A stretch of DNA of 64,000 nucleotides from Zeimonas sp050187175 (GTDB lineage Bacteria > Pseudomonadota > Gammaproteobacteria > Burkholderiales > Burkholderiaceae_E). The notes under the pieces are model-generated. The model was not told the DNA's origin. It made no database searches and worked only from the letters and a program-made list of their open reading frames with translations. Positions 6,416-14,964 of the stretch are shown in pieces. Within the stretch, counting starts at the first letter, position 1. Every line of letters begins with the position of its first letter. The stretch is from contig JBFWXS010000025.1 in the NCBI GenBank assembly GCA_050187175.1, positions 7,582 to 71,581 of the forward strand. The letters run 5' to 3'. The position numbers and the translations under genes were made by a program.

Positions 6416-8923
6416 ATGCAAGACAGACCCAAGCTCGTCCTGGTCGGCAACGGCATGGCGGGTGTGAAGACGCTGGAGGAGCTGCTGCAGCACGCGCCGG
6501 AGCGTTACGACATCACCGTGTTCGGTGCCGAGCCACACGGCAACTACAACCGCATCCTGCTGTCACCAGTGCTGGCCGGCGAGATGAGCTTGCCGGAGAT
6601 CATGCTCAACGACCTCGACTGGTACCGCGAGCGCGGCATTCGCTTGCACACGGCAAGCAAGGTGGTGTCGATCGATCGCGCCCGCCGCCAGGTGCGCTCC
6701 GACGACGGCCGCTGCGTGCCGTACGACCGGCTGCTGCTGGCGACCGGCTCGATTCCGTTCGTGCCGCCGATCCCGGGCAAGGAGCTGCCCGGGGTGATCG
6801 CGTACCGGAGCATCGCCGATACCGAGGCGATGATCGACGCCGCGCGCTGCCATCGGCACGCGGTAGTGGTCGGCGCGGGCCTGCTCGGCCTGGAGGCCGC
6901 CAACGGACTGGCGCTGCGCGGCATGCAGGTCACCGTCGTCCATCTGGGCGACTGGATCATGGAGCGCCAGCTCGATCGACCTGCCGCCGACCTGCTGCAG
7001 GCCTCGCTCGAGGCCAAGGGACTCAGCTTCAGGCTGGCGGCTCGCAGCAATGCGCTGCTGGCCGGTGCCGACGGCCGCGTCGCCGCATTGCGGCTGGACG
7101 ATGGCAGCGAGCTGCCGGCCGACCTGGTGGTGATGGCTGCCGGCATACGCCCGAACGACGAGCTGGCCGTACGCGCGAAGCTGCATTGCGAGCGTGGCAT
7201 CGTCGTCAGCGACACCATGCAGACGGTGACCGATCCGCGCGTCTATGCCGTCGGCGAGTGCGTGAATCATCGCGGCATAGCCTATGGGCTGGTGGCGCCG
7301 CTGTTCGAGCAGGCGCGCGTATGCGCCAATCATCTGGCCGGCTATGGCATCGGCCGCTATCAAGGCTCGGTGATCTCGACCAAGCTGAAGGTGACCGGTG
7401 TGGACGTGTTTTCCGCCGGCGATTTCACCGGCGGCAGCGACAGCGAAGAGATCGTGCTGTCGGACCACGCCGGCGGCGTCTACAAGAAGCTGGTGCTGAA
7501 AGGCGACCGGCTGGCCGGCGCCGTCGTGGTCGGCGATACCACGGACGCGAGCTGGTATTTCCAGCTGCTGCGGGAAGGCCGCAACGTGGCGACGCTGCGC
7601 GAGCATCTGATGTTCGGCCAGAGCTTCGCTCAGTCTCAGCTCGGCGATGCCGGGCATCAAGGACGCAGCCAGGCCGCGCAGCTGCCCGACACGGCTGAGA
7701 TCTGCGGCTGCAACGGCGTCTGCAAGGGCACCATCGTCAAGGCGATTCGCGAGCAGGGGTTGTTCACGCTGGAAGCGGTGCGCAAGACGACCAAGGCATC
7801 GTCGTCCTGCGGCTCGTGCACCGGCCTGGTCGAGCAGATCCTGGCCTCGACCGTCGGCGGTGCCTATCAGGCGGTCGACAAGCATGCCCGGCCGATCTGC
7901 GCCTGCACCGATCTGAGCCACGCCGAGGTGCGCGCCGCGATCCGCGACCGGCACCTGCTGACGATGGCCGATACCATGCGGTCGCTGGACTGGAAGGCGC
8001 GCGACGGCTGCGCCAGCTGCCGGCCGGCGCTGAACTACTACTTGATCTCGACCTGGCCGCATGAGGCGCACGACGATCCGCAGAGCCGCTTCATCAATGA
8101 ACGCGCGCACGCGAACATCCAGAAGGACGGCAGCTATTCGGTGGTGCCGCGGCTGTGGGGCGGCCTAGCCACGCCGCAGCAGCTGCGCGCCATCGCCGAT
8201 GCGGCCGACAAGTATGCCGTGCCCACGGTGAAGCTGACCGGTGGGCAGCGCATCGACCTGCTGGGAGTGAAGAAGGCGGACCTGCCGCTGATATGGGCCG
8301 ACCTGAACGCGGCCGGCATGGTGTCGGGTCATGCGTATGGCAAGAGCCTGCGCACGGTGAAGACCTGCGTCGGCATCGAGCACTGCCGCTTCGGCACGCA
8401 GCCTGCCATGGCGATGGGCGTGCAGCTAGAACAGATGCTGTTCGGCATGTGGAGTCCGCACAAGGTCAAGCTGGCCGTCTCCGGCTGCCCGCGCAACTGC
8501 GCCGAGTCGGGCATCAAGGACGTGGGAGTGATCGGCGTCGATTCGGGATACGAGCTCTACGTGGCCGGCAACGGCGGCATCAAGACCGAGGTGGCGCAGT
8601 TCCTGTGCAAGGTCGGCAGCGACGCCGAGGTGCTCGAGTACGCCGGCGCCTTTCTGCAGCTGTATCGCGAGGAGGGCTTCTACCTGGAGCGCACCTGCCA
8701 CTACGTCGAGCGCGTCGGCCTGGAACACGTGAAGCGGCAGGTGGTCGACGATGCGCAGCACCGCCGCGAGCTGCATGCCCGGCTGCTGTTCGCGCTGCAG
8801 GGTGCCGCCGATCCGTGGGCCGAGCAGCAGGCGGCCGAGCCGCGGCAGCAGTATCAAGTCATCCGCATCCATCCGTCGACGAGGCAGGAGTCCCATGGCC
8901 TGGCTGAAACTGTGTCCTCTTGA
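6416..8923 (+). CDS. nirB: Assimilatory nitrite reductase, large subunit
   Basis: The 835-residue cytoplasmic siroheme enzyme reduces nitrite to ammonium with NAD(P)H. In order: an FAD-binding motif VLVGNGMAGVKTLEEL near residue 8; an NAD(P)-binding motif VVVGAGLLGLEAANGL near 150; a BFD-type [2Fe-2S] region with CGCNGVCKG and CGSCTG (about 428-470); a second Cys-rich segment near 495-540; and the siroheme/[4Fe-4S] ligands C651, C657, C691 and C695 (CVGIEHC and SGCPRNC). Length is normal for NirB. The start follows GGAG. Its 3' end overlaps nirD by 29 bases in another frame. Confidence 0.95.
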   Translation: MQDRPKLVLVGNGMAGVKTLEELLQHAPERYDITVFGAEPHGNYNRILLSPVLAGEMSLPEIMLNDLDWYRERGIRLHTASKVVSIDRARRQVRSDDGRCVPYDRLLLATGSIPFVPPIPGKELPGVIAYRSIADTEAMIDAARCHRHAVVVGAGLLGLEAANGLALRGMQVTVVHLGDWIMERQLDRPAADLLQASLEAKGLSFRLAARSNALLAGADGRVAALRLDDGSELPADLVVMAAGIRPNDELAVRAKLHCERGIVVSDTMQTVTDPRVYAVGECVNHRGIAYGLVAPLFEQARVCANHLAGYGIGRYQGSVISTKLKVTGVDVFSAGDFTGGSDSEEIVLSDHAGGVYKKLVLKGDRLAGAVVVGDTTDASWYFQLLREGRNVATLREHLMFGQSFAQSQLGDAGHQGRSQAAQLPDTAEICGCNGVCKGTIVKAIREQGLFTLEAVRKTTKASSSCGSCTGLVEQILASTVGGAYQAVDKHARPICACTDLSHAEVRAAIRDRHLLTMADTMRSLDWKARDGCASCRPALNYYLISTWPHEAHDDPQSRFINERAHANIQKDGSYSVVPRLWGGLATPQQLRAIADAADKYAVPTVKLTGGQRIDLLGVKKADLPLIWADLNAAGMVSGHAYGKSLRTVKTCVGIEHCRFGTQPAMAMGVQLEQMLFGMWSPHKVKLAVSGCPRNCAESGIKDVGVIGVDSGYELYVAGNGGIKTEVAQFLCKVGSDAEVLEYAGAFLQLYREEGFYLERTCHYVERVGLEHVKRQVVDDAQHRRELHARLLFALQGAADPWAEQQAAEPRQQYQVIRIHPSTRQESHGLAETVSS

Positions 8924-9200
8924 ACAGATCCCGCGCCTAGGCGCGCGCGTGGTCGAGCATCACGAAGGGCCGCTGGCAGTGTTCCGCACGGCCGACGACG
9001 ATGTGTTCGCGCTGGCCGATGCCTGCCCGCATAAGGGCGGGCCGCTGTCGCAGGGCATCGTCCACGGCCGCCAGGTGACCTGCCCGCTGCACGGCTGGAC
9101 GGTCGGCCTCGAGTCCGGCGCGGCCTGCGCGCCCGACGAGGGCTGCGCGCGGCGCTATCCGGCGCGAGTGGAGCAGGGCGTGGTCTGGCTCGACTGCTGA
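8895..9200 (+). CDS. nirD: Nitrite reductase, small subunit, with intact Rieske ligands
   Basis: The 101-residue Rieske-fold partner of NirB has CPH at 44-46 and CPLHGW at 63-68, giving the full C-x-H...C-x2-H ligand set (C44, H46, C63, H66). E. coli NirD has lost these residues, so this protein probably carries a real [2Fe-2S] centre. The start at 8895 follows CAGGAG and lies inside the end of nirB (29-base overlap), which suggests translational coupling. It belongs to the nitrate assimilation operon. Confidence 0.92.
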   Translation: MAWLKLCPLEQIPRLGARVVEHHEGPLAVFRTADDDVFALADACPHKGGPLSQGIVHGRQVTCPLHGWTVGLESGAACAPDEGCARRYPARVEQGVVWLDC

Positions 9201-9285
9201 GCGCGGAAGCGGTCCACTGGGCTGCCACTCGCGCAGGCGGCCGGCCCGGCCAGCGGTGGGCCAATGAAGTCACCAGGAAAGGACG

Positions 9286-12117
9286 ATGGCGACGAACGGA
9301 ATCGGGGATCCTGTTAGCGGATCCGACTGCGCTGAGACGCGCTCGGTATGCTGCTATTGCGGAACCGGCTGCGGCGTGCTGATCGAACATCGCGCGGGGT
9401 GCATCACCGGCGTGCGCGGCGACCCTGGGCACCCCGCCAACTTTGGCCGGCTGTGCACGAAAGGAGCGACGCTTCACGTGAGCGCTGGCCTGCGAACCGG
9501 ACGCGCTCTTCATCCCATGCATCGGCCGTCGCGCGGCGCGGCGCTTGAACGTCTGGCGTGGGGCAGCGCACTCGATCTGGCCGCGCAGCGCTTCGCCGAC
9601 GTCATCCGCCGCGACGGGCCGGACGCGGTGGCGTTCTATGTCTCGGGGCAGCTGCTGACCGAAGACTATTACGTATTCAACAAGCTGGCGCGAGCGCTGG
9701 TCGGAACCAACAATATCGACTCGAATTCGCGGCTGTGCATGTCCAGCGCGGTGGCGGGCTACAAGGCGACGCTGGGTGCCGATGCGGTGCCGTGCTGCTA
9801 TGAGGATCTCGCCGAGGCCGATCATCTGCTGATCGCCGGCTCGAACACGGCGTGGGCGCATCCGGTCGTGTTCCGCCGCATCGAGGAGGCGCGGCGCGCG
9901 CGTCCGGACCTGACGATCACGGTGATCGATCCGCGCCGCACCGAAACCGCCGACTTCGCCGATGATTTCCTGCAGATAGCGCCGGGCAGCGACCTGCTGC
10001 TGCTCAATGCGATGCTGCATGTGCTGATCTGGGAGGATCTGGTCGATCGCGAGTTCATTCAGGCCCATACCAGCGGCTTCGAGGCCTTGCGCGCCTCGGT
10101 GGCCGACTGCTCGCCCGGTAACGTGGCACGGGCCTGCGGCGTGAGCGCCGACGCGATCATCGGCGCCGCATGCCGCTTCGGGCGGGCGCGCGCCGCGCTG
10201 TCGCTGTGGTGCCAGGGGCTGAACCAGTCGCATCATGGCAGCGCCAACAGCGCCGCGCTGATTCACCTTCATCTGGCCACCGGTCAGATCGGCCGGGCGG
10301 GTGCCGGGCCGTTCTCGCTGACCGGACAGCCGAATGCGATGGGTGGCCGGGAAGTCGGCGCGATGGCTTCGCTGCTGCCCGCGCACCGCGACCCCGGCAA
10401 CGACTATGACAGGGCCGAGCTGGCCCGCTACTGGGGCGTGCCGGCGCTGCCGGCCACGGCGGGACTGACCGCGGTCGAGCTGTTCGATGCGCTCGCCGAG
10501 CGTCGCGTCAAGGCGCTATGGATCGCCTGCACGAATCCGGCGCATTCGCTGCCGCGGCAGGCGGTCGTGCGCGATGCTCTGCGCGCGGCCGAGTTCGTCG
10601 TGCTGCAGGAGGCCTATGCCGACACCGAGACCGCTGCGTTTGCCGATCTGCTGTTGCCGGCCGCCAGCTGGGGCGAGAAGGAAGGCACGGTCACCAATTC
10701 CGAGCGGCGCGTCTCGCGCGTTCGTGCCGCCATCGCGCCGCCTGGCGAAGCCTTGGCGGACTGGGCCATCGCCGCCGACTTCGCACGCCGCCTGGCGATA
10801 CGACTGGGCCGCGACGGCAGCGGCTTCGACTTCGCCGACGCGGCCGCAGTGTTCGCCGAGCATGCCGGTTCGAGCCGCGGCCGCGACTGCGACCTCAGCG
10901 GGCTCAGCCATGCGCTGCTGGACGCCCAAGGGCCTCAACAGTGGCCGTTTCCGGCCGGCGCGCGGCACGGTACGCCGCGTCTGTTCACGGACCGGCGCTT
11001 CGCTACCGAGGATGGCCGCGCGCGCTTCGCGCCGATCGGCTTTGCGGTGCGCCATGCCCCCTTGCCCGAGGCGCCGAGCGCCCAGCAGCCGCTGCTGCTG
11101 CTGAGCGGCCGCCTGCGCGATCAGTGGCACGGCATGAGCCGCAGCGGCAAGGTGCCGGCACTGGCCGGCCACGCGCCGCGAGCCGAGCTGGCGCTGCATC
11201 CCGATGAGCTGGCGAGGCGCGGCTTGAAGGCCGGCATGCTGGTGCGCGTCGCGAACGAGCGGGGTGCACTGGTACTGCCGCTGGGCGCCGACGACGGGCT
11301 GGCGCCGGGCTGCGCATGGCTGCCCATGCACTGGGGCGGCGCGGTGCTGGCGCAGCCCGGCGTCAACCTACTGACGTCGCCGCGTGTCGATCCGGTGTCC
11401 AAGCAGCCGGCGCTCAAGCAGGCGCCCGTATCGGTGAGCGCGATCGAGTTCGGCTGGTGCGGCGCATGGGCGGTGGTGGCCCACGACGCTGAACAAGGCA
11501 TAGGCTGGCGTGCCGCGCTGCAGCCATGGCTGGCGCGCTTCGACTATGCGGCGGTGTCGCTCGAAGGCCGCGATCGGCCGGTGCTCAGTCTGCGGACCGC
11601 GCACGAGGGGCCGCCCGACGAGGCACTGCTGGCGGCCCTGGATGCCATCCTGGGCACCGATGCGGCGCGGGCGCCGCTGGTCTTCGTCGATGCGCGGCGC
11701 GGCATCGTCAAGCGTGCGCGGGTCGAGCACGGGTATCTGCTGGCGCTGCGGCTCGTCGGCGAGGCCGCGGCCTTCGACTGGCTGCATCGCGCCATGCTCG
11801 CCGGCGAGGCGCTCGGGTCCTCGCGTCCGTGGCTGTTCGCGCCGCTCGCCAGGCCGCCCGGCGCCGCGATGACGTCGTCGTCGCGCATCGTCTGCAGCTG
11901 CCATGGAGTCGATGAAGCATGCATTGCCGCCGAGCTGGCACACGGGGCGGACCTGCCGCGGCTGCAGCAGCAGCTGCGCTGCGGCACCGCCTGCGGTTCT
12001 TGCCTGCCCGCATTGCGGCGAATGCTGGCCGCTGCCGAAGCCGCGCCCGACAGCGCGCCGCTATTCGTGGGCCTGCCGCTTGCAGCGCCGAATCTCCATT
12101 TACGGAGGCAGCCATGA
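9286..12117 (+). CDS. nasA: Assimilatory nitrate reductase, catalytic subunit
   Basis: The 943-residue molybdenum bis-MGD enzyme reduces nitrate to nitrite in the cytoplasm. N-terminal [4Fe-4S] ligands are C22, C25, C29 and C57 (CCYCGTGC and LCTKG). The middle shows LTEDYYVFNKLARALVGTNN, SRLCMSS, QGLNQSHHGSANSAAL and TGQPNAMGGREVG, all typical of NasA. The C-terminal extension ends in a BFD-like [2Fe-2S] module (C870, C872, C903, C906), as in NasA proteins that take electrons through an added iron-sulfur domain. No separate NasB/NasC reductase gene is present. The start follows GGAAAGGACG. The stop overlaps the next gene by 4 bases. Confidence 0.94.
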   Translation: MATNGIGDPVSGSDCAETRSVCCYCGTGCGVLIEHRAGCITGVRGDPGHPANFGRLCTKGATLHVSAGLRTGRALHPMHRPSRGAALERLAWGSALDLAAQRFADVIRRDGPDAVAFYVSGQLLTEDYYVFNKLARALVGTNNIDSNSRLCMSSAVAGYKATLGADAVPCCYEDLAEADHLLIAGSNTAWAHPVVFRRIEEARRARPDLTITVIDPRRTETADFADDFLQIAPGSDLLLLNAMLHVLIWEDLVDREFIQAHTSGFEALRASVADCSPGNVARACGVSADAIIGAACRFGRARAALSLWCQGLNQSHHGSANSAALIHLHLATGQIGRAGAGPFSLTGQPNAMGGREVGAMASLLPAHRDPGNDYDRAELARYWGVPALPATAGLTAVELFDALAERRVKALWIACTNPAHSLPRQAVVRDALRAAEFVVLQEAYADTETAAFADLLLPAASWGEKEGTVTNSERRVSRVRAAIAPPGEALADWAIAADFARRLAIRLGRDGSGFDFADAAAVFAEHAGSSRGRDCDLSGLSHALLDAQGPQQWPFPAGARHGTPRLFTDRRFATEDGRARFAPIGFAVRHAPLPEAPSAQQPLLLLSGRLRDQWHGMSRSGKVPALAGHAPRAELALHPDELARRGLKAGMLVRVANERGALVLPLGADDGLAPGCAWLPMHWGGAVLAQPGVNLLTSPRVDPVSKQPALKQAPVSVSAIEFGWCGAWAVVAHDAEQGIGWRAALQPWLARFDYAAVSLEGRDRPVLSLRTAHEGPPDEALLAALDAILGTDAARAPLVFVDARRGIVKRARVEHGYLLALRLVGEAAAFDWLHRAMLAGEALGSSRPWLFAPLARPPGAAMTSSSRIVCSCHGVDEACIAAELAHGADLPRLQQQLRCGTACGSCLPALRRMLAAAEAAPDSAPLFVGLPLAAPNLHLRRQP

Positions 12118-12614
12118 ACCGAGTATCCGATGTCATGACGCGCGGCGTCCGCGCCATCTCTCCTGACGATTCGATCGTGTTCGCCGCGCAGGCGATGGAT
12201 GAGCTCAATGTCGGCTCGCTGCCGGTCTGCGAGCAGGGCAGGCTGGTCGGTATGGTGACCGATCGGGACATCGCGATCCGCAGCGTCGCGCAAGAGCGGC
12301 CGCTGGATACGCCGGTGAAGGCCGTGATGAGCGCGAGCGTCAGGTGGTGCACGGAGGACGCTCCGCTGACCGAGGCTGCCAAGCTGATGTGCGAAGCCCA
12401 GATCCGCCGCCTGCCGGTGGTGGACGGCGCCCATACCCTCGTCGGCATGGTGGCGCTCGGCGATATCGCCACCAAGGCCGATCGCGACGTGGCTGCGGAG
12501 ACGCTGCAGTCAGTCTCCGAACCAGCGGAGCCCGACCGCTCGGGAATCTCCGCCGCCTCCGGCAGCGCGGGGGGCGGGTCTGCCTCGGGGCAGCCGAGCC
12601 GCAGTCCCGGCTGA
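12114..12614 (+). CDS. CBS-pair protein at the end of the nitrate operon
   Basis: The 166-residue cytoplasmic protein consists of two CBS repeats (about residues 5-60, opening VSDVMTRGVRAISPDDS, and 72-128) and a Gly/Ser/Ala-rich tail. CBS pairs bind adenosine nucleotides and usually report energy or SAM status. Its ATG overlaps the nasA stop (ATGA) behind CGGAGG, so it is probably translated with nasA. A link to nitrate assimilation is suggested only by this coupling; many stand-alone CBS proteins of this shape have no known role. Confidence 0.85.
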   Translation: MNRVSDVMTRGVRAISPDDSIVFAAQAMDELNVGSLPVCEQGRLVGMVTDRDIAIRSVAQERPLDTPVKAVMSASVRWCTEDAPLTEAAKLMCEAQIRRLPVVDGAHTLVGMVALGDIATKADRDVAAETLQSVSEPAEPDRSGISAASGSAGGGSASGQPSRSPG

Positions 12615-12658
12615 GCCGGCTGAGCCGGCCGGCCTGTCGGAGCCCCCGGCGCCGCGTC

Positions 12659-13444
12659 CTAGGGCAGCTTGGACGCCTGCGGGCGACCGCAGGCCGCGCC
12701 CCACTCGCGCAGCTCCTCAGCCAGCACAGGATGCCCGCTGCGCTCTGCCAGAATCATCAGCGACTGCACATTGTCTTCGGTGACGAGCTCGCGTCCTTCG
12801 CCGCGGCGCAATCTGGCATAGATGTCGATCACTTCCGCGTCGAACGGTTCGTTTGGCGCGGGGCGCGTGGATGAGCGGGTGGAAGTGCGGGCAGACGAGC
12901 GTTCCGCGCCTGGACCGGACCCCGAGCTCGCCGCGGACGGTCCCGTCGCGGACTGGCCGTTCGCTGCCCGTCCCCCCGAGTTTTCGCCCGATGCCGGCGG
13001 GCGGTCGCTCAGCAGCAGCCGGCGCGCCAGTTCGTTCGCGTCGAGATGGACCAGATCGACATTGCGTTCATCGCATACGCGCTCGCTGACGTGCGCGCTC
13101 AGCTGGCTGCGCAGCAGCCCGAGGAAACGCGGCGCCGCGGCCACCTGCAGGCGCTCGAAGCGCTGCGACTGCTGGGCTTCATCCAGCCAGGCGGCGACGC
13201 GCCGCGCGAAGCCTTCCGCTTCGCGGTGCTCCTCATCCTTGCCTGCCGATTCCGTGATCGAACCGCCGGCTCGCGTGCCAGAAGCCTTACGGCGGCCGTA
13301 GGCGTCGCGCCGCAGTTGCGCGCCGCGCGCGTGGGCGGCGGCGTTCGTCAAGGTTTCGACTTCCTTCAGTGAGGCGGCTTCGGTGTCCCATTCGAGAACC
13401 CGCGCCACGCCTTCGTCGGCAACCAGCACCCAATTCTTCTGCAT
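12659..13444 (-). CDS. Host-attachment-family protein (baeRF/eRF1-like fold)
   Basis: The 261-residue protein begins NWVLVADEGVARVLE, typical of the family first named for attachment of Agrobacterium to plant cells. Members have a fold related to peptide-release factor domains. The family-like core covers about residues 1-145 (GRRKASGTRAG, FARRVAAWLDEA and an RFLGLLR segment). About 110 extra residues follow: a Ser/Gly/Ala/Arg linker, then a helical tail containing a NVQSLMILAERSGHPVL stretch. The start at 13444 has GGGAG eight bases upstream. It converges on the nitrate operon with 44 bp between stops. The biochemical role is not established. Confidence 0.75.
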   Translation of the reverse strand: MQKNWVLVADEGVARVLEWDTEAASLKEVETLTNAAAHARGAQLRRDAYGRRKASGTRAGGSITESAGKDEEHREAEGFARRVAAWLDEAQQSQRFERLQVAAAPRFLGLLRSQLSAHVSERVCDERNVDLVHLDANELARRLLLSDRPPASGENSGGRAANGQSATGPSAASSGSGPGAERSSARTSTRSSTRPAPNEPFDAEVIDIYARLRRGEGRELVTEDNVQSLMILAERSGHPVLAEELREWGAACGRPQASKLP

Positions 13445-13540
13445 AGGTTTTCTCCCTGAGATGGACACAGTCAAGGTGGCATGCTTTGCGCAGCAATCAT
13501 CGGTCCTATTGCCCCTGGGCGGTGCTTTCGCAGTGCCGCA

Positions 13541-13557
13541 CGCACCCCTGCGGTGCA
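13541..13557. promoter_or_regulatory. NtrC-like dyad upstream of the liv-nic cluster
   Basis: CGCACC-CCTGC-GGTGCA matches the NtrC consensus TGCACC-N5-GGTGCA at 11 of 12 arm positions. Its centre is about 90 bp before the start predicted from the sigma-54 site at 13613. The 350-bp gap between 13445 and 13794 holds this site, two promoter-like sequences and no convincing gene. Confidence 0.65.
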
Positions 13558-13612
13558 GCACAGGCGGCGCTGGTTGCCGCAAGCGAATGGGACTACGATG
13601 TACGGCCTCCGC

Positions 13613-13628
13613 TGGCACCGTTCTTGCA
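13613..13628 (+). promoter_or_regulatory. Sigma-54 (RpoN) promoter of the liv-nic cluster
   Basis: TGGCACC-GTTC-TTGCA fits the sigma-54 consensus TGGCACG-N4-TTGCW at all but one position, with GG (13614-13615) and GC (13626-13627) correctly spaced. The predicted start is near 13639, about 155 bases upstream of the binding-protein gene. Confidence 0.7.
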
Positions 13629-13700
13629 ATCTGCGGTGTCGCGCGGCACGGATTTCGAGCCGCGCTTGGCGCGCGCCGGAATGATTGATATGCTGGATGC

Positions 13701-13728
13701 TTGAATTAATTAGTTGTTTAATTATTAT
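13701..13728 (+). promoter_or_regulatory. AT-rich sigma-70-like promoter with possible operator
   Basis: TTGAAT (13701-13706) and TATTAT (13723-13728) are separated by 16 bp, giving a weak -35/-10 pair about 65 bp before the binding-protein gene. The spacer is mostly TAATTA-N6-TAATTA (13707-13724), each arm itself palindromic. The island is strikingly AT-rich for this genome and could bind a regulator or IHF. Confidence 0.4.
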
Positions 13729-13794
13729 TGTGCCTTCAGCCGCTTCCGCGGCACGCGTGCCCCGCTCGTCCCTTCATCCCAAGGAGATTGTTCG

Positions 13795-14931
13795 ATGTCT
13801 ACATTCGTGCGATTCGCTGTCGCGGCCAGTGTCTTCAGCGGGTTCGTGAGCAGCGCGGTCGGCCAGGAGTCGATCAAGATCGGCATCATCCAGCCGCTGA
13901 CCGGCTCGGTGGCCTATAACGGCCAGACCTTCGTGAATGGCGCCAAACTCGCGGCCGCACAGCGCAATGCCGCGGGCGGCGTCAACGGCCGCAAGATCGA
14001 ACTGGTGATCGAGGACGGGCAGTGCCGTCCGGCGAACTCGGTCAATGCCGCCGAGAAACTGGTCCAGCGCGACAAGGTCGTGGCGCTGATCGGCGCGTTC
14101 TGCAGTTCGGCGACGGCGGCTGTCATGCCGGTGGCGGAGAAATACAAGATTCCGCTGCTGACAGGCGTGTCGTCGAAGGCCGATCTCACCGACAAGGGGC
14201 TGCAGTACTTCTTTCGCTCGGCCGAGACGGACCGGCTGATGTCCAGGACCTTCAGCAAGATCCTGGCCGACAAGCTGCAGCTGAAGACAGTCGCTTACAT
14301 CGGCGTCAATGACGACTGGGGTCGCGGCGGCGTCGAGGACTTCTCCAAGGACATGCAGGCGCTGGGTGTCAAGACCGTGATGAAGGAGTACTTCGATCAC
14401 GGCACCACCGACTTCTACACGCTGCTGACCAAGCTGCGCGCGGCCAAGCCGGACGGCGTGTTCGTCGCGGCGGAGACGCAGGACGGGTCGATCTTCGTCA
14501 AGCAGTTCAAGGAGCTGGGTCTGCAGACCAAGATCTTCGGCGTCGGCTCGTGGGCCACGGCGGACTTCGTCAACCTCGCCGGTCCGGCCTCGGAAGGTAT
14601 CTATGCCGCCGTGCCGTACGCGTCGAGCATCCCGGGCGAGCGCAACAAGGTGTTCGTCGACCAGTATGCCGGCGCCTACAAGGAGAAGCCGGGCAAGTAC
14701 GGCGCCGCCGGCTATAACGCGGTGAACATCATGGTGGATGCAGTCGCGCGCGCCGGCAAGACCGACGCCGACGCGATCCGTGACGCGCTGCGCAAGACCG
14801 ACTACCAGGCGCCGAACGGCCGCTATCGCTTCACCGAGAAAGGCGAGGGCTACGGCTTCAATGTCGTGCTGGTGCAGATCGTGAACAAGGAACCCAAGGT
14901 CGTCGCCGACGCGACCACCGAGAAGCCCTGA
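13795..14931 (+). CDS. Branched-chain-type ABC transporter, binding protein
   Basis: The 378-residue periplasmic receptor is of the LivJ/LivK type (Peripla_BP_6 fold). A Sec signal peptide covers about residues 1-23 (hydrophobic AVAASVFSGFVSSAVG). The mature protein starts ESIKIGIIQPLTGSVAYNGQ and contains the expected LIGAFCSSATAAVMPVAEKY and YIGVNDDWGRGG segments. AAGGAG precedes the ATG at 13795. The genes behind it encode the rest of the importer and then pyridine-ring catabolism. The likely ligand is therefore a nicotinate-type N-heterocycle rather than an amino acid; this is an inference from context. Confidence 0.88.
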   Translation: MSTFVRFAVAASVFSGFVSSAVGQESIKIGIIQPLTGSVAYNGQTFVNGAKLAAAQRNAAGGVNGRKIELVIEDGQCRPANSVNAAEKLVQRDKVVALIGAFCSSATAAVMPVAEKYKIPLLTGVSSKADLTDKGLQYFFRSAETDRLMSRTFSKILADKLQLKTVAYIGVNDDWGRGGVEDFSKDMQALGVKTVMKEYFDHGTTDFYTLLTKLRAAKPDGVFVAAETQDGSIFVKQFKELGLQTKIFGVGSWATADFVNLAGPASEGIYAAVPYASSIPGERNKVFVDQYAGAYKEKPGKYGAAGYNAVNIMVDAVARAGKTDADAIRDALRKTDYQAPNGRYRFTEKGEGYGFNVVLVQIVNKEPKVVADATTEKP

Positions 14932-14964
14932 GCGGCCGGCCGGCCTTCGCACAGAGAACCTCGC

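Noticed and set aside
13383..13704. Small plus-strand genes upstream of the liv operon
   Set aside because: They cover the NtrC-like and sigma-54 sites, lack ribosome sites and have frame-shadow composition.
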